Counted from the first letter of the stretch, positions 1-9,663 are shown. The stretch is DNA of 26,621 nt from an uncultured Oscillospiraceae bacterium (GCA_902489475.1 CABUAH010000021.1:1-26621), one strand, 5' to 3'. The notes: a model not told the origin generated them from the sequence alone. Numbers and translations: made by a program.

Positions 1-35
1 TAATCTGATAAATTACAATTTGGGTGTATTTACTC

Positions 36-64
36 TTGCTAAATTTCATAAACTATGATATACT
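36..64 (+). promoter_or_regulatory. Candidate sigma-A promoter of asnB
   Basis: A -35-like TTGCTA (36-41) and a -10 TATACT (59-64) lie 17 bases apart, giving a short leader to the asnB start at 110. A second -10-like TATAAT sits at 73-78 but has no good -35 partner at 16-18 bases. Either could be used; the position fits a promoter immediately upstream of asnB. Confidence 0.5.
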
Positions 65-109
65 TATTACTGTATAATAAGTTACTTTAGTATGAAAAGA
101 GGAATCAAT

Positions 110-1936
110 ATGTGTGGATTTGTTGGTTTTACAAATAAAATTAATGACGCTAACATTGTCATCGGAAAAATGATGGACAGAATCAAACATAGAGGACCTG
201 ACTCTGATGGTAAATATGTTGACGAAAACATCGCCATGGGCTTTAGACGGCTTTCTATTATTGACCTTAATGCAGGTCATCAGCCTATTTTTAATGAGGA
301 CGGCTCTATTGTTATAACCTTTAACGGTGAGATATATAATTTTCAGCAGCTTCGTGAAGAGCTTAAAGGTTACGGTCATAATTTCAGCACTAAATCTGAC
401 ACAGAAGTTTTAGTTCACAGCTATGAACAATGGGGCACTGAAATGCTCAACAAGCTCCGTGGTATGTTTTCATTTGTCATTTATGATAAAAAGAAAAATG
501 AGATTTTCGGAGCTAGGGATTTTTTTGGCATTAAGCCTATGTATTACGGTCTTTTCGGAGATACTTTTATGTGGGGTTCAGAAATTAAGAGCTTTCTTGA
601 TCACCCTGCATTCGTAAAAGAGCTTAACGAAAGTGTGCTTGAAACCTATCTCACTTTCCAATACTCCCCTACTACAGAAACATTTTTCAAAAATGTTTAT
701 AAGCTTCCTGCCGCACACTATTTTACATACAAAAACGGCAAGCTTGATGTTCAGCGCTATTGGGATGTTCATTTTGATCCGAATAACGAACCTGAACTTA
801 AAGAATGGGTAGAAAAAATTTCATCTACATTTAAAGACTCTGTCGAGGCTCACAAAATTGCCGACGTTGAAGTTGGAAGCTTCTTGTCAAGCGGTGTTGA
901 TTCAAGTTACGTTGCCGCTGTTGCAAATGTTGATAAGACATTTACAGTCGGATTCGGCGAAGATGAAAAGTACAACGAAATCGGATATGCAAAAGAATTT
1001 TCAAAATATATCGGAAAGGATAATTTCTCTAAAGTTATAACGCCCGAAGAATACTGGGGCAATCTTTCTAAAATCCAGTATCATATGGACGAACCGCTTG
1101 CTGATCCTGCGGCTATCGCTCTGTTCTTTGTTTGTCAGATCGCTTCAGAAAAAGTTAAGGTTGTTTTGTCCGGCGAAGGAGCTGACGAAATTTTCGGTGG
1201 ATATACGATTTACAAGGAACCAACCGATGCGGCACTTTATAACAAAGTTCCTAAATGCATAAGAAGAGCTATAGGAGCTGTTGCTGAAAAGCTTCCTGCA
1301 AAGAGAGGACTTAATTTCTTGGTTAGAAGATCCCGTGACCTTGAAGAAAGATTTATCGGAAATGCTTATATGTTCTCAGAGAAGGAAAGAAAAGCGCTTT
1401 TGAAAATCAAGACTGACGCTCCGAATGCTACAGAAATTACTAAACCGTTTTATAATAAAGTTAAAGACGCTGAACCGGCAACTAAAATGCAGTATCTTGA
1501 CCTCAATCTTTGGATGACGGGAGATATTCTTTTAAAAGCAGATAAAATGTCCATGGCTCATTCACTTGAGCTTAGGGTGCCGTTCCTCGACAAGGAGATT
1601 ATGAAAGTTGCGGAAGGTATCCCTGTAAAATACAGAGTAAACCAAGAGAACACAAAATACGCCATGAGAGTTGCTGCTTTAAAGGCTTGTCCGCCGTTCA
1701 CTGCAAACAAAAAGAAGCTTGGTTTCCCTGTTCCGATCAGAGTATGGCTTAAGGAGGAAAAATACTATAATATCGTCAAAGATGCATTCCTAAGTGAAAC
1801 AAGTAAAAAGTATTTTAATACCGATATTTTAATAAAGCTTCTTGATGACCACAGGGCAAATAAATACGACTACTCAAGAAAGATTTGGACAGTATTTACT
1901 TTCCTTATCTGGCACAAAGTTTATTTTGAGGATTAA
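110..1936 (+). CDS. asnB: Asparagine synthase (glutamine-hydrolysing)
   Basis: Converts aspartate, glutamine and ATP to asparagine in the cytoplasm. The 608-residue product begins Met-Cys-Gly-Phe, which places the Ntn-type glutaminase nucleophile at Cys2 after Met removal. An in-frame ATG exists at 92, but the ATG at 110 is the correct start: AGAGGA at 98-103 is 6 bases upstream, and only this start exposes Cys2. The N-terminal class II glutamine amidotransferase domain (about 1-210) carries the RGPDSDG motif and a GEIYN motif. The C-terminal synthetase domain contains the ATP-pyrophosphatase loop SSGVDSS at 260-266 and a later SGEGADE motif. Length is normal for bacterial AsnB. The gene stands alone between a short promoter region and a strong terminator, convergent with rpoBC. 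No leader regulation (T-box or similar) is visible in the 40-base leader, though only 109 bases upstream are available. Confidence 0.96.
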   Translation: MCGFVGFTNKINDANIVIGKMMDRIKHRGPDSDGKYVDENIAMGFRRLSIIDLNAGHQPIFNEDGSIVITFNGEIYNFQQLREELKGYGHNFSTKSDTEVLVHSYEQWGTEMLNKLRGMFSFVIYDKKKNEIFGARDFFGIKPMYYGLFGDTFMWGSEIKSFLDHPAFVKELNESVLETYLTFQYSPTTETFFKNVYKLPAAHYFTYKNGKLDVQRYWDVHFDPNNEPELKEWVEKISSTFKDSVEAHKIADVEVGSFLSSGVDSSYVAAVANVDKTFTVGFGEDEKYNEIGYAKEFSKYIGKDNFSKVITPEEYWGNLSKIQYHMDEPLADPAAIALFFVCQIASEKVKVVLSGEGADEIFGGYTIYKEPTDAALYNKVPKCIRRAIGAVAEKLPAKRGLNFLVRRSRDLEERFIGNAYMFSEKERKALLKIKTDAPNATEITKPFYNKVKDAEPATKMQYLDLNLWMTGDILLKADKMSMAHSLELRVPFLDKEIMKVAEGIPVKYRVNQENTKYAMRVAALKACPPFTANKKKLGFPVPIRVWLKEEKYYNIVKDAFLSETSKKYFNTDILIKLLDDHRANKYDYSRKIWTVFTFLIWHKVYFED

Positions 1937-1940
1937 TTTT

Positions 1941-1977
1941 AAGCCGTATGTCGACTTGACATACGGCTTATTTTTTT
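1941..1977 (+). terminator. Intrinsic terminator of asnB
   Basis: A perfect 12-bp stem (1941-1952 with 1958-1969) around a 5-base loop is followed by one A and seven T residues at 1971-1977. It begins 5 bases after the asnB stop. Confidence 0.93.
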
Positions 1978-1982
1978 AACAC

Positions 1983-2017
1983 AAAAATGGCGCAGAATTA
2001 ATCTGCGCCGCTTTTTT
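1983..2017 (-). terminator. Terminator of rpoBC, probably bidirectional
   Basis: An 8-bp GC-rich stem (1989-1996 with 2002-2009) with a 5-base loop lies just beyond the rpoC stop. On the minus strand it is followed by A then five T (1987-1983). On the plus strand it is followed by GC and six T (2012-2017), so it may also act as a backup for asnB transcription. Confidence 0.85.
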
Positions 2018-2023
2018 ATTTAA

Positions 2024-5000
2024 TTAGATAACCGGTATCTGATGTTCAGGAACAGATGCTGTAGTTTCGTTCTTAACAATTTGAACATTATTATAAACGT
2101 CCATTCCCGTTCCGGCAGGTATAAGTTTACCGATAATAACATTTTCCTTAAGTCCGAGGAGTTTATCAGTCTTACCTCTGATTGCAGCATCGGTAAGTGC
2201 CTTTGTTGTTTCCTGGAATGACGCAGCAGATAAGAATGAATCTGAATTTGAAGCAGCCTTTGTAATACCCTGCAATACAGGTACTGTAGTAATACGCTTT
2301 GCTTCTAAATCTCCCTCGTCAATTTTCTGCTGAATTTCAGCGTTAAGATCAGCAACTTCACCCTTGCTCATAAGTGCGCCTGGCAGCAAGTAGCTGCTTC
2401 CCGGATCTTCAATCTTAACTTTCCTCATCATCTGACGAACAATTACCTCGATGTGCTTATCATTGATGTCAACACCCTGTAAACGATAGGTCTTTTGAAC
2501 TTCAGTAATAATATAATTCTGAACAGCCTGCACTCCGTTAACTGCAAGAATATCTGACGGATTGATTGAACCCTCTGTAAGAGGCTCTCCCATTTTAACC
2601 TCAGCACCTTCACGAACACGAATCTTAAATCCGTAAGGAATATTATATACTTCCTGCTCAGGATTCTCAGGATCGTTGTTTGTGACAGTGATCTGCTTTG
2701 TCTTTTTAACGTCTTCAATCTTAACTGTTCCGGAAATTCTAGTGATAATCGCAGCACCCTTAGGCTTTCTCGACTCAAACAACTCTTCAACTCTAGGAAG
2801 ACCCTGTGTGATGTCCTCAGCGTTTGCGATACCACCGGTATGGAACGTTCTCATTGTAAGCTGTGTACCAGGCTCACCGATAGACTGAGCGGAGATAATT
2901 CCAACAGCTTCACCGACGGAAATTACCTTTCCGTTTGCAAGGTTTGCTCCATAACACTTAGCACAAACTCCGTTTTTAGCTTTACAATGTAAAACAGAAC
3001 GAATCTTGATCTTATCGTCACCGTTAGCGTGCATTGTTTCAACAGCCTTCTTAGCATCAGCCTCGTTCATAAGACGATTCTTGGAAATGACTACATCGCC
3101 TGTTGCCTTATCAATTAAATCTTCAACAAGGAATCTTCCTACAAGTCTTTCGCTAAGCGGTTCTATGATCTCATTACCGTTCTTGATTTCAAAGACTTCA
3201 AGTCCGTCTGTTGTACCACAGTCGTCCTCATGGATAATAACATCCTGAGAAACATCAACAAGACGTCTTGTAAGATATCCTGAGTCAGCAGTTCTAAGAG
3301 CTGTATCGGCAAGTCCCTTTCTAGCTCCACGAGAAGAAATGAAATATTCAAGAATATTCAGTCCCTCACGGTAATTAGCCTTGATAGGCATCTCAATTGT
3401 TGAACCTGAAGTATTTGCGATAAGTCCTCTCATTCCGGCAAGCTGTCTTATCTGATTGATACTACCTCTGGCTCCGGAATCAGCCATCATGTTAATCGGA
3501 TTATATGGGTCAAGTCCTTCGCGAAGTGCGTCAGTAACATCGTCAGTAGCTTGGTTCCAAATTTCGATAAACTTCTTTGACTTTTCTTCTCTTGAGATAT
3601 ATCCTCTCTTAAACTGTTTATCAATCTTGTTGATTTTTTCATCTGCAGCAGCGATAATATCCTTTTTCTTTTCAGGAATTGTAGCATCGCATACAGCAAC
3701 CGTAATAGCAGCCTTTGTTGAGTATTTATATCCAAGTGATTTTACATTATCAAGAACTTCAGATGTTTTTGAAGTGCCGTGAACATGGATACACTTATCA
3801 AAAATCTTTGATAACAGCTTCTTATCAGCCTTTTGTGTAATTTCAAGGTCAAACTGCTTTTCGGAATTAGTTCTGTCAACAAAGCCTAAATCCTGAGGTA
3901 TTACACTGTTGAAGATAAGTCTTCCGACTGTAGCGTCAATAATCTTAGATACAGTTTTTGTCCCGATTGTTTTAGAAACCCTAACCTTGATTTTTGCATG
4001 AAGCGATACATATCCTGCATCATATGCCATCAAAGCTTCTTCAGTATCCTTAAATACCTTTCCTTCGCCAAGCTCGCCGTCCTTTGTCATTGTAAGATAA
4101 TACGAACCTAAAATCATATCCTGCGTAGGTACTGCAACAGGCTTTCCGTCAGACGGCTTTAAGAGGTTGTTTGCCGCAAGCATCAAAAATCTTGCTTCAG
4201 CCTGAGCCTCCGCTGAAAGAGGAACGTGAACAGCCATTTGGTCTCCGTCGAAGTCAGCATTGTATGCTGTACATACAAGAGGGTGAAGTTTTAACGCTCT
4301 TCCCTCTACGAGGACAGGCTCAAATGCCTGAATACCAAGACGGTGAAGCGTCGGAGCACGGTTAAGAAGAACAGGATGTCCCTTGATAACATTTTCAAGT
4401 GCGTCCCAAACCTCAGGACGTGCACGTTCAACCATTTTACGTGCGCTCTTAATGTTTATTGACGGATTTGTGTCAACAAGTCTTTTCATTACAAAAGGTT
4501 TGAAAAGCTCAAGTGCCATTTCCTTCGGAAGTCCGCACTGATACATTTTAAGCTCCGGTCCAACTACGATAACAGAACGTCCCGAATAGTCAACACGCTT
4601 ACCGAGAAGGTTCTGTCTAAAACGTCCCTGCTTACCCTTTAACATATCTGAAAGCGATTTGAAAGCCCTATTGTTAGGTCCTGTAACAGGTCTTCCGTGC
4701 CTTCCGTTATCAATCAATGCATCAACTGCTTCCTGAAGCATTCTCTTTTCATTTCGTACGATGATGTCAGGTGCTTCAAGCTCAAGCATTCTCTTTAAAC
4801 GGTTGTTTCTGTTAATAACTCTTCTGTATAAATCATTTAAGTCACTCGTAGCATATCTTCCGCCGTCGAGCATTACCATTGGTCTTAAATCAGGAGGAAT
4901 TACAGGAACAACATCCAATATCATCCACTCAGGACGGTTGCCTGACGTTCTAAATGCCTCTACGATCTCAAGCCTTTTTAAAAGCTTGATCCTTTTTTGA

Positions 5001-5599
5001 CCGCTAGGCAAATCCTTAAGCTCATCCTTAAGAGATGCTGAAAGTTCTTCAAGGTCAATCTCCGAAAGAAGCTCTTTTATAGCTTCTGCTCCCATACCTG
5101 CCTTAAACTGATCCTCATACTTCTCTCTCATGTCAAGGTAATCCTTTTCAGAAAGAAGCTGACACTTTTCAAGCTCAGTGTTTCCCGGATCAATAACTAT
5201 ATATTTTGTAAAATATAATACTTCCTCAAGGCGCTTCTGCGAAACCTCAAGCATCTGTCCGATTCTTGACGGTGTTCCCTTGAAGTACCAAATGTGAGAA
5301 ACAGGAGCAGCAAGCTCAATGTGTCCCATACGCTCACGTCTTACCTTTGCTCTTGTAACTTCAACTCCGCACCTCTCGCAGACTTTTCCCTTGAATCTGA
5401 TTTTCTTATACTTTCCGCAATGACATTCCCAGTCCTTTGATGGTCCGAAAATCTTTTCACAGTAAAGTCCGTCTTTCTCAGGCTTTTGAGTTCTGTAATT
5501 TATTGTTTCAGGTCTTTCAACAGCACCGTATGACCACTCTCTGATCTGTTCAGGCGATGCAAGACCGATTTTAATTGATGCAAATGTATTAAATTCCAA
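2024..5599 (-). CDS. rpoC: DNA-directed RNA polymerase subunit beta'
   Basis: Largest catalytic subunit of RNA polymerase, 1191 residues, the usual length in Clostridia. The N-terminal zinc finger uses Cys59, Cys61, Cys74 and Cys77. The absolutely conserved Mg-binding NADFDGD loop is at about 448-454. The trigger-loop/bridge-helix region (SRGARKGLADTALRTADSG) is intact, and the second zinc site (DDCGTTDG plus CKAKNGVCAKC) is present toward the C-terminus. No large lineage-specific insertion is seen. The start is TTG at 5599-5597: it gives the family's normal N-terminus (MEFNTFASIKIG), and an AGAAGGG site at 5613-5607 lies 7 bases upstream; no ATG or GTG is available there. It follows rpoB after a 45-base spacer that shows no terminator, so both are read as one transcript. 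Confidence 0.97.
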   Translation of the reverse strand: MEFNTFASIKIGLASPEQIREWSYGAVERPETINYRTQKPEKDGLYCEKIFGPSKDWECHCGKYKKIRFKGKVCERCGVEVTRAKVRRERMGHIELAAPVSHIWYFKGTPSRIGQMLEVSQKRLEEVLYFTKYIVIDPGNTELEKCQLLSEKDYLDMREKYEDQFKAGMGAEAIKELLSEIDLEELSASLKDELKDLPSGQKRIKLLKRLEIVEAFRTSGNRPEWMILDVVPVIPPDLRPMVMLDGGRYATSDLNDLYRRVINRNNRLKRMLELEAPDIIVRNEKRMLQEAVDALIDNGRHGRPVTGPNNRAFKSLSDMLKGKQGRFRQNLLGKRVDYSGRSVIVVGPELKMYQCGLPKEMALELFKPFVMKRLVDTNPSINIKSARKMVERARPEVWDALENVIKGHPVLLNRAPTLHRLGIQAFEPVLVEGRALKLHPLVCTAYNADFDGDQMAVHVPLSAEAQAEARFLMLAANNLLKPSDGKPVAVPTQDMILGSYYLTMTKDGELGEGKVFKDTEEALMAYDAGYVSLHAKIKVRVSKTIGTKTVSKIIDATVGRLIFNSVIPQDLGFVDRTNSEKQFDLEITQKADKKLLSKIFDKCIHVHGTSKTSEVLDNVKSLGYKYSTKAAITVAVCDATIPEKKKDIIAAADEKINKIDKQFKRGYISREEKSKKFIEIWNQATDDVTDALREGLDPYNPINMMADSGARGSINQIRQLAGMRGLIANTSGSTIEMPIKANYREGLNILEYFISSRGARKGLADTALRTADSGYLTRRLVDVSQDVIIHEDDCGTTDGLEVFEIKNGNEIIEPLSERLVGRFLVEDLIDKATGDVVISKNRLMNEADAKKAVETMHANGDDKIKIRSVLHCKAKNGVCAKCYGANLANGKVISVGEAVGIISAQSIGEPGTQLTMRTFHTGGIANAEDITQGLPRVEELFESRKPKGAAIITRISGTVKIEDVKKTKQITVTNNDPENPEQEVYNIPYGFKIRVREGAEVKMGEPLTEGSINPSDILAVNGVQAVQNYIITEVQKTYRLQGVDINDKHIEVIVRQMMRKVKIEDPGSSYLLPGALMSKGEVADLNAEIQQKIDEGDLEAKRITTVPVLQGITKAASNSDSFLSAASFQETTKALTDAAIRGKTDKLLGLKENVIIGKLIPAGTGMDVYNNVQIVKNETTASVPEHQIPVI

Positions 5600-5606
5600 T
5601 ATTCGA

Positions 5607-5613
5607 CCCTTCT
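5607..5613 (-). promoter_or_regulatory. Ribosome binding site that fixes the TTG start of rpoC
   Basis: AGAAGGG on the minus strand, 7 bases before the TTG at 5599. It is the only Shine-Dalgarno-like sequence in the rpoB-rpoC spacer and decides the non-ATG start. Confidence 0.75.
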
Positions 5614-5644
5614 TCCTTGTTTTGTGAATTAATGATCTGAGCGT

Positions 5645-8600
5645 TTACTCTTCCTCTGAGTCATCAAAAAGATCGGAATCGTCAAACTCCTCTCCCAAAT
5701 CTATCTCACTAATCTCTCCGTCTTCGTTTTCTGCGAAAAAGCCTTCTTCAAGCTCGCCTTCATCAAGCGTAAGCTCCATATCTTCAATTGCAGGCTGCGG
5801 AGTAAAGTCGTCGTCATCTTCAAACGTCTGCTTTAAATCAATTTCTTCATCGTTGCAATTAAGCACCTTAACATCAAGGCAAAGCGACTGAAGCTCCTTA
5901 ACAAGTACCTTAAACGATTCAGGAATTCCCGGCTTCGGAACATTCTGTCCCTTGACAATTGCCTCATACGTTTTTACACGTCCTACGGTATCGTCCGACT
6001 TAACAGTCAATATTTCCTGAAGAGTATAAGCTGCACCGTAAGCTTCGAGAGCCCATACCTCCATCTCACCGAATCTTTGTCCTCCGAACTGAGCTTTACC
6101 TCCTAAAGGCTGCTGAGTTACCAAAGCATAAGGTCCAACAGAACGAGCGTGAATCTTATCGTCAACAAGGTGGTGAAGCTTAAGGTAATACATATATCCT
6201 ACGGTTACTCTGTTGTCAAACTTTTCGCCTGTTCTTCCGTCGTAAAGGGTTGTTTTTCCGTCCTCAGGAAGTCCTGCCATTTTAAAGCACTCTCTTATAT
6301 CTTCCTCATGAGCACCATCAAATACAGGAGTCATAATCTTCCAGCCTAAAGCCTTAGCTGCCATACCCAAATGAACCTCAAGCACCTGTCCGATATTCAT
6401 ACGAGAAGGTACTCCAAGTGGGTTTAATACGATATCAAGCGGAGTTCCGTCCTCAAGGAAAGGCATATCCTCCTGCGGTAGAATTCTTGAAACAACACCC
6501 TTGTTTCCATGTCTACCTGCCATCTTGTCGCCGACAGAAATCTTTCTCTTCTGTGCAATATAGCATCTTACAAGCTTATTTACTCCCGGGCTTAGCTCAT
6601 CGCTGTTCTCTCTTGTGAAAACCTTAACATCGATAATAACACCGGATTCGCCGTGAGGAACCTTAAGAGAGTTATCTCTTACTTCCCTTGCCTTTTCACC
6701 GAAAATTGCACGGAGAAGTCTTTCCTCTGCTGTAAGCTCAGTTTCTCCCTTAGGAGTTACCTTTCCAACAAGAATATCACCTGAACGAACCTCAGCACCG
6801 ACTCTGATAATTCCGTTTTCATCAAGGTCCTTTAAAGCGTCCTCTCCGACATTCGGAATATCACGGGTGATCTCCTCAGGTCCGAGCTTTGTATCTCTTG
6901 CTTCAATCTCATATTCTTCAATATGGATGGATGTGTATTTATCCTCTTTAACAAGGTTTTCGTTAAGAAGTACGGCGTCCTCGTAGTTATAACCCTCCCA
7001 GGTCATAAATCCGATAAGAGCATTTTTACCGAGAGCAAGCTCTCCGTCCGCTGTTGCAGGACCGTCAGCAATGATCTGATGTTCCTTAATCTTTTCGCCC
7101 ACTTCAACAATAGGTCTTTGATTTGTACAGGTTCCTGCGTTTGAACGCTTAAATTTAGTAAGCTTATAGCTGTGAAGATGTCCGCCCTTTTCTTTTATGA
7201 CAACTTCATCTGCACTTACCTTTACAACGACTCCCGGTGCTGTTGATACAACGGCAACTCCGGAATCAAGACAAGCCTTATATTCCATTCCTGTTCCTAC
7301 GATAGGAGCTTCTGTCTTTAACAGCGGAACAGCCTGCCTCTGCATGTTTGAACCCATGAGCGCACGGTTTGCGTCGTCGTTTTCAAGGAACGGGATCAAT
7401 GCAGTAGCAACAGATACTACCATCTTAGGCGATACGTCCATGAAATCAACCTGAGATGAGTCAAATTCAGAAATTTGATCACGGTATCTTCCGTTAACCT
7501 TTGCCCTTGCAAACTTACCGTCCTCTGTGAGCGGCTCGTTAGCCTGAGCAACTATATAATTATCCTCGACGTCGGCTGTCATATAAACAACCTCATCAGT
7601 TACAATTCCTGTTTCTTTATCAACTTTTCTGTACGGAGCTTCAATAAATCCGTATTCGTTTATTCTTGCAAAAGAAGCAAGATATGAGATAAGTCCGATG
7701 TTCGGTCCTTCAGGAGTTTCGATAGGACACATTCTTCCGTAGTGAGAATAGTGTACGTCACGAACCTCAAATCCTGCACGGTCACGGGAAAGTCCGCCCG
7801 GACCTAATGCCGAAAGTCTTCTCTTGTGAGTAAGTTCAGCAAGCGGGTTGTTCTGATCCATGAACTGAGAAAGCGGAGATGAACCGAAGAACTCCTTAAT
7901 AGCCGCTGTAATCGGTCTTATATTAATAAGGGAAGCAGGAGTGATCTCTTCAATATCCTGAGTCTGAAGATTCATTCTTTCACGAATAACCCTCTCCATT
8001 CTCGTGAGTCCGATTCTGAACTGATTTTGCAAAAGCTCTCCAACACTTCTTATACGTCTGTTACCTAAGTGATCGATATCGTCTACTGTTCCTACAGTTT
8101 CACAAAGGTTTAAGAAATACGAAATAGTTGCGATCATATCGTCAACTGTAATGTGTTTTGGAACAAGCTCATCGGCACGAAGCTTAATCTGCTCTTTAAG
8201 CTCTTCCTCATCACCGTCAGCAGCTTCGAGTATTTCTTTTAAAACCTTAAACGAAACAAGCTCGTTTATTCCGTACTCTGTACAGTCAAAATCAACATAG
8301 CCGTTAATATCAACCATACCATTGGAAATAATCTTTACTTCTCTCTCTTCAGTTTTAGTAATGGTTTCGCCCTCGATCGTCAAAACCTCTTTTACTTCAA
8401 CCGTTACATAAGCAGTATCAACTCCTGCCTGCTCGATTTCCTTAGCAAGCTCAGGAGATACTCGCTCACCCGGCTCAGCCATAATTTCACCTGTCATTGG
8501 ATTTACAACAGGCTGCGTCAAAACCTGACCGGAAAGACGTGAAGCGATACCAAGCTTCTTATTATATTTATATCTTCCGAAACGTGAAAGATCATATCTT

Positions 8601-9394
8601 CTTGCATCAAAGAAAAGGTTATTCAAATGAGAAACCGCACTGTCAACCGTCGGAGGCTCTCCCGGACGAAGCTTTTTATAAACTTCTAAAAGCGCTTCCT
8701 CACGGTTAGCTGTTGCGTCCTTTTGCTCAATAGTCTGACGGATTCTCTCGTCAGGTCCGAAAACCTCTTCGATCTCTGTATTTGTTCCGATACCGATAGC
8801 CCTTATAAAAGTTGTAAGAGGAATCTTTCTGTTTTTATCTATTCTAACATATACAACATCGTTTGAATCCATTTCATATTCAAGCCATGCACCTCTGTTA
8901 GGAATTACCGTCGAACGGAAAAGATCCTTACCGGTTTTATCCTTATCAACCGCATAATACACTCCCGGTGAACGAACAAGCTGAGAAACGATTACTCTCT
9001 CTGCACCGTTGATTACAAAAGTGCCGCTGTCGGTCATTATCGGGAAATCGCCCATATATACTTCACTTTCCTTAATTTCACCTGTTTCAGTGTTATTAAG
9101 ACGTGCAGTAACTCTAAGAGGTTTAGCGTAAGTTACATCTCTCTCTTTACATTCAGCTACCGAATATTTCGGCTCATCGTCAAATCTATATCCGACAAAA
9201 CTGAGCTCGAGAGTTCCGTTGTAATCAGTGATAGTAGAAATATCTCTGAAAACTTCTTTTAAACCATCTTCTAAAAACCAGTTGTACGAGTTTTTCTGAA
9301 CTTCAATAAGGTTTGGCATCTCCAAGACCTCATTGATCTTAGCAAAACTCTTACGTGTTGTCTTGCCAAGCTTTACGTCCTTGACATTTACCAT
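5645..9394 (-). CDS. rpoB: DNA-directed RNA polymerase subunit beta
   Basis: Second largest catalytic subunit of RNA polymerase, about 1249 residues. The rifampicin-pocket segment around 506-535 is clear (LSQFMDQNNPLAELTHKRRL), with the usual drug-contact Gln, Asp, His and Ser residues all of the susceptible type. The GRHGNKG motif and the PFLEDG region of the catalytic core are intact. The open frame extends to a GTG at 9406, but that GTG overlaps the AGGAG ribosome site at 9410-9406, so the ATG at 9394 (MVNVKDVKLG) is chosen; spacing to the AGGAG is 11 bases, slightly long. The last about 59 residues form a strongly acidic tail rich in Asp and Glu, beyond the normal end of the conserved core. 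The gene is first in an rpoB-rpoC unit with its own consensus promoter and has no rplL directly upstream. Confidence 0.97.
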   Translation of the reverse strand: MVNVKDVKLGKTTRKSFAKINEVLEMPNLIEVQKNSYNWFLEDGLKEVFRDISTITDYNGTLELSFVGYRFDDEPKYSVAECKERDVTYAKPLRVTARLNNTETGEIKESEVYMGDFPIMTDSGTFVINGAERVIVSQLVRSPGVYYAVDKDKTGKDLFRSTVIPNRGAWLEYEMDSNDVVYVRIDKNRKIPLTTFIRAIGIGTNTEIEEVFGPDERIRQTIEQKDATANREEALLEVYKKLRPGEPPTVDSAVSHLNNLFFDARRYDLSRFGRYKYNKKLGIASRLSGQVLTQPVVNPMTGEIMAEPGERVSPELAKEIEQAGVDTAYVTVEVKEVLTIEGETITKTEEREVKIISNGMVDINGYVDFDCTEYGINELVSFKVLKEILEAADGDEEELKEQIKLRADELVPKHITVDDMIATISYFLNLCETVGTVDDIDHLGNRRIRSVGELLQNQFRIGLTRMERVIRERMNLQTQDIEEITPASLINIRPITAAIKEFFGSSPLSQFMDQNNPLAELTHKRRLSALGPGGLSRDRAGFEVRDVHYSHYGRMCPIETPEGPNIGLISYLASFARINEYGFIEAPYRKVDKETGIVTDEVVYMTADVEDNYIVAQANEPLTEDGKFARAKVNGRYRDQISEFDSSQVDFMDVSPKMVVSVATALIPFLENDDANRALMGSNMQRQAVPLLKTEAPIVGTGMEYKACLDSGVAVVSTAPGVVVKVSADEVVIKEKGGHLHSYKLTKFKRSNAGTCTNQRPIVEVGEKIKEHQIIADGPATADGELALGKNALIGFMTWEGYNYEDAVLLNENLVKEDKYTSIHIEEYEIEARDTKLGPEEITRDIPNVGEDALKDLDENGIIRVGAEVRSGDILVGKVTPKGETELTAEERLLRAIFGEKAREVRDNSLKVPHGESGVIIDVKVFTRENSDELSPGVNKLVRCYIAQKRKISVGDKMAGRHGNKGVVSRILPQEDMPFLEDGTPLDIVLNPLGVPSRMNIGQVLEVHLGMAAKALGWKIMTPVFDGAHEEDIRECFKMAGLPEDGKTTLYDGRTGEKFDNRVTVGYMYYLKLHHLVDDKIHARSVGPYALVTQQPLGGKAQFGGQRFGEMEVWALEAYGAAYTLQEILTVKSDDTVGRVKTYEAIVKGQNVPKPGIPESFKVLVKELQSLCLDVKVLNCNDEEIDLKQTFEDDDDFTPQPAIEDMELTLDEGELEEGFFAENEDGEISEIDLGEEFDDSDLFDDSEEE

Positions 9395-9477
9395 AGGCTT
9401 AATCACTCCTCAATACTAAAAATAATACATTGGGCGTACCATTTCGTGAATGACATTTTAAAACTAGCAAATGGATT

Positions 9478-9493
9478 AAAACCGTTCGGTTTT
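9478..9493 (-). promoter_or_regulatory. Palindrome in the rpoB leader
   Basis: A 7+7 base inverted repeat (9478-9484 with 9487-9493) lies in the roughly 158-base untranslated leader of rpoB. On the minus strand it ends in four T residues followed by AAT, so it resembles a weak terminator or an operator half-site pair. No known ribosomal-protein-type leader was recognised. Confidence 0.3.
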
Positions 9494-9558
9494 CACTTCC
9501 TTTTCACCTTATTTTTGCGTTTAAAAAGGTACAAAACTCCATTATGATACAGTTTACT

Positions 9559-9587
9559 ATTATATAACAATTACAAACTTTTGTCAA
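9559..9587 (-). promoter_or_regulatory. Consensus sigma-A promoter of rpoBC
   Basis: On the minus strand TTGACA (9587-9582) and TATAAT (9564-9559) are separated by exactly 17 bases, a perfect match to the housekeeping consensus. The predicted start of transcription is near 9552, leaving a leader of about 158 bases before the rpoB ATG. Confidence 0.9.
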
Positions 9588-9636
9588 GCGTTTTTTCTCA
9601 AATATTTCAAGGTTGAATAAATTTTTCAGGTACAGT

Positions 9637-9663
9637 AAAAGCGGCAGGTGTTTTCCTGCCGCT
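9637..9663 (-). terminator. Terminator after the fumarase-subunit gene
   Basis: A 9-bp GC-rich stem (9640-9648 with 9655-9663) with a 6-base loop lies 12 bases past the stop codon. On the minus strand it is followed by a short T run (TTT then ACTG), so termination is probable but the U tail is short. It separates the three-gene operon from rpoBC. Confidence 0.75.

Noticed and set aside
53..379. 108-residue minus-strand frame over the asnB 5' end
   Set aside because: Antisense to asnB with no domain; covers the asnB promoter.
3456..3782. 108-residue open frame on the plus strand inside rpoC
   Set aside because: Antisense shadow of conserved rpoC coding sequence with no ribosome site or domain.
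7790..7880. Rifampicin resistance substitutions in rpoB
   Set aside because: The Gln, Asp, His and Ser positions of the drug pocket are the susceptible-type residues.
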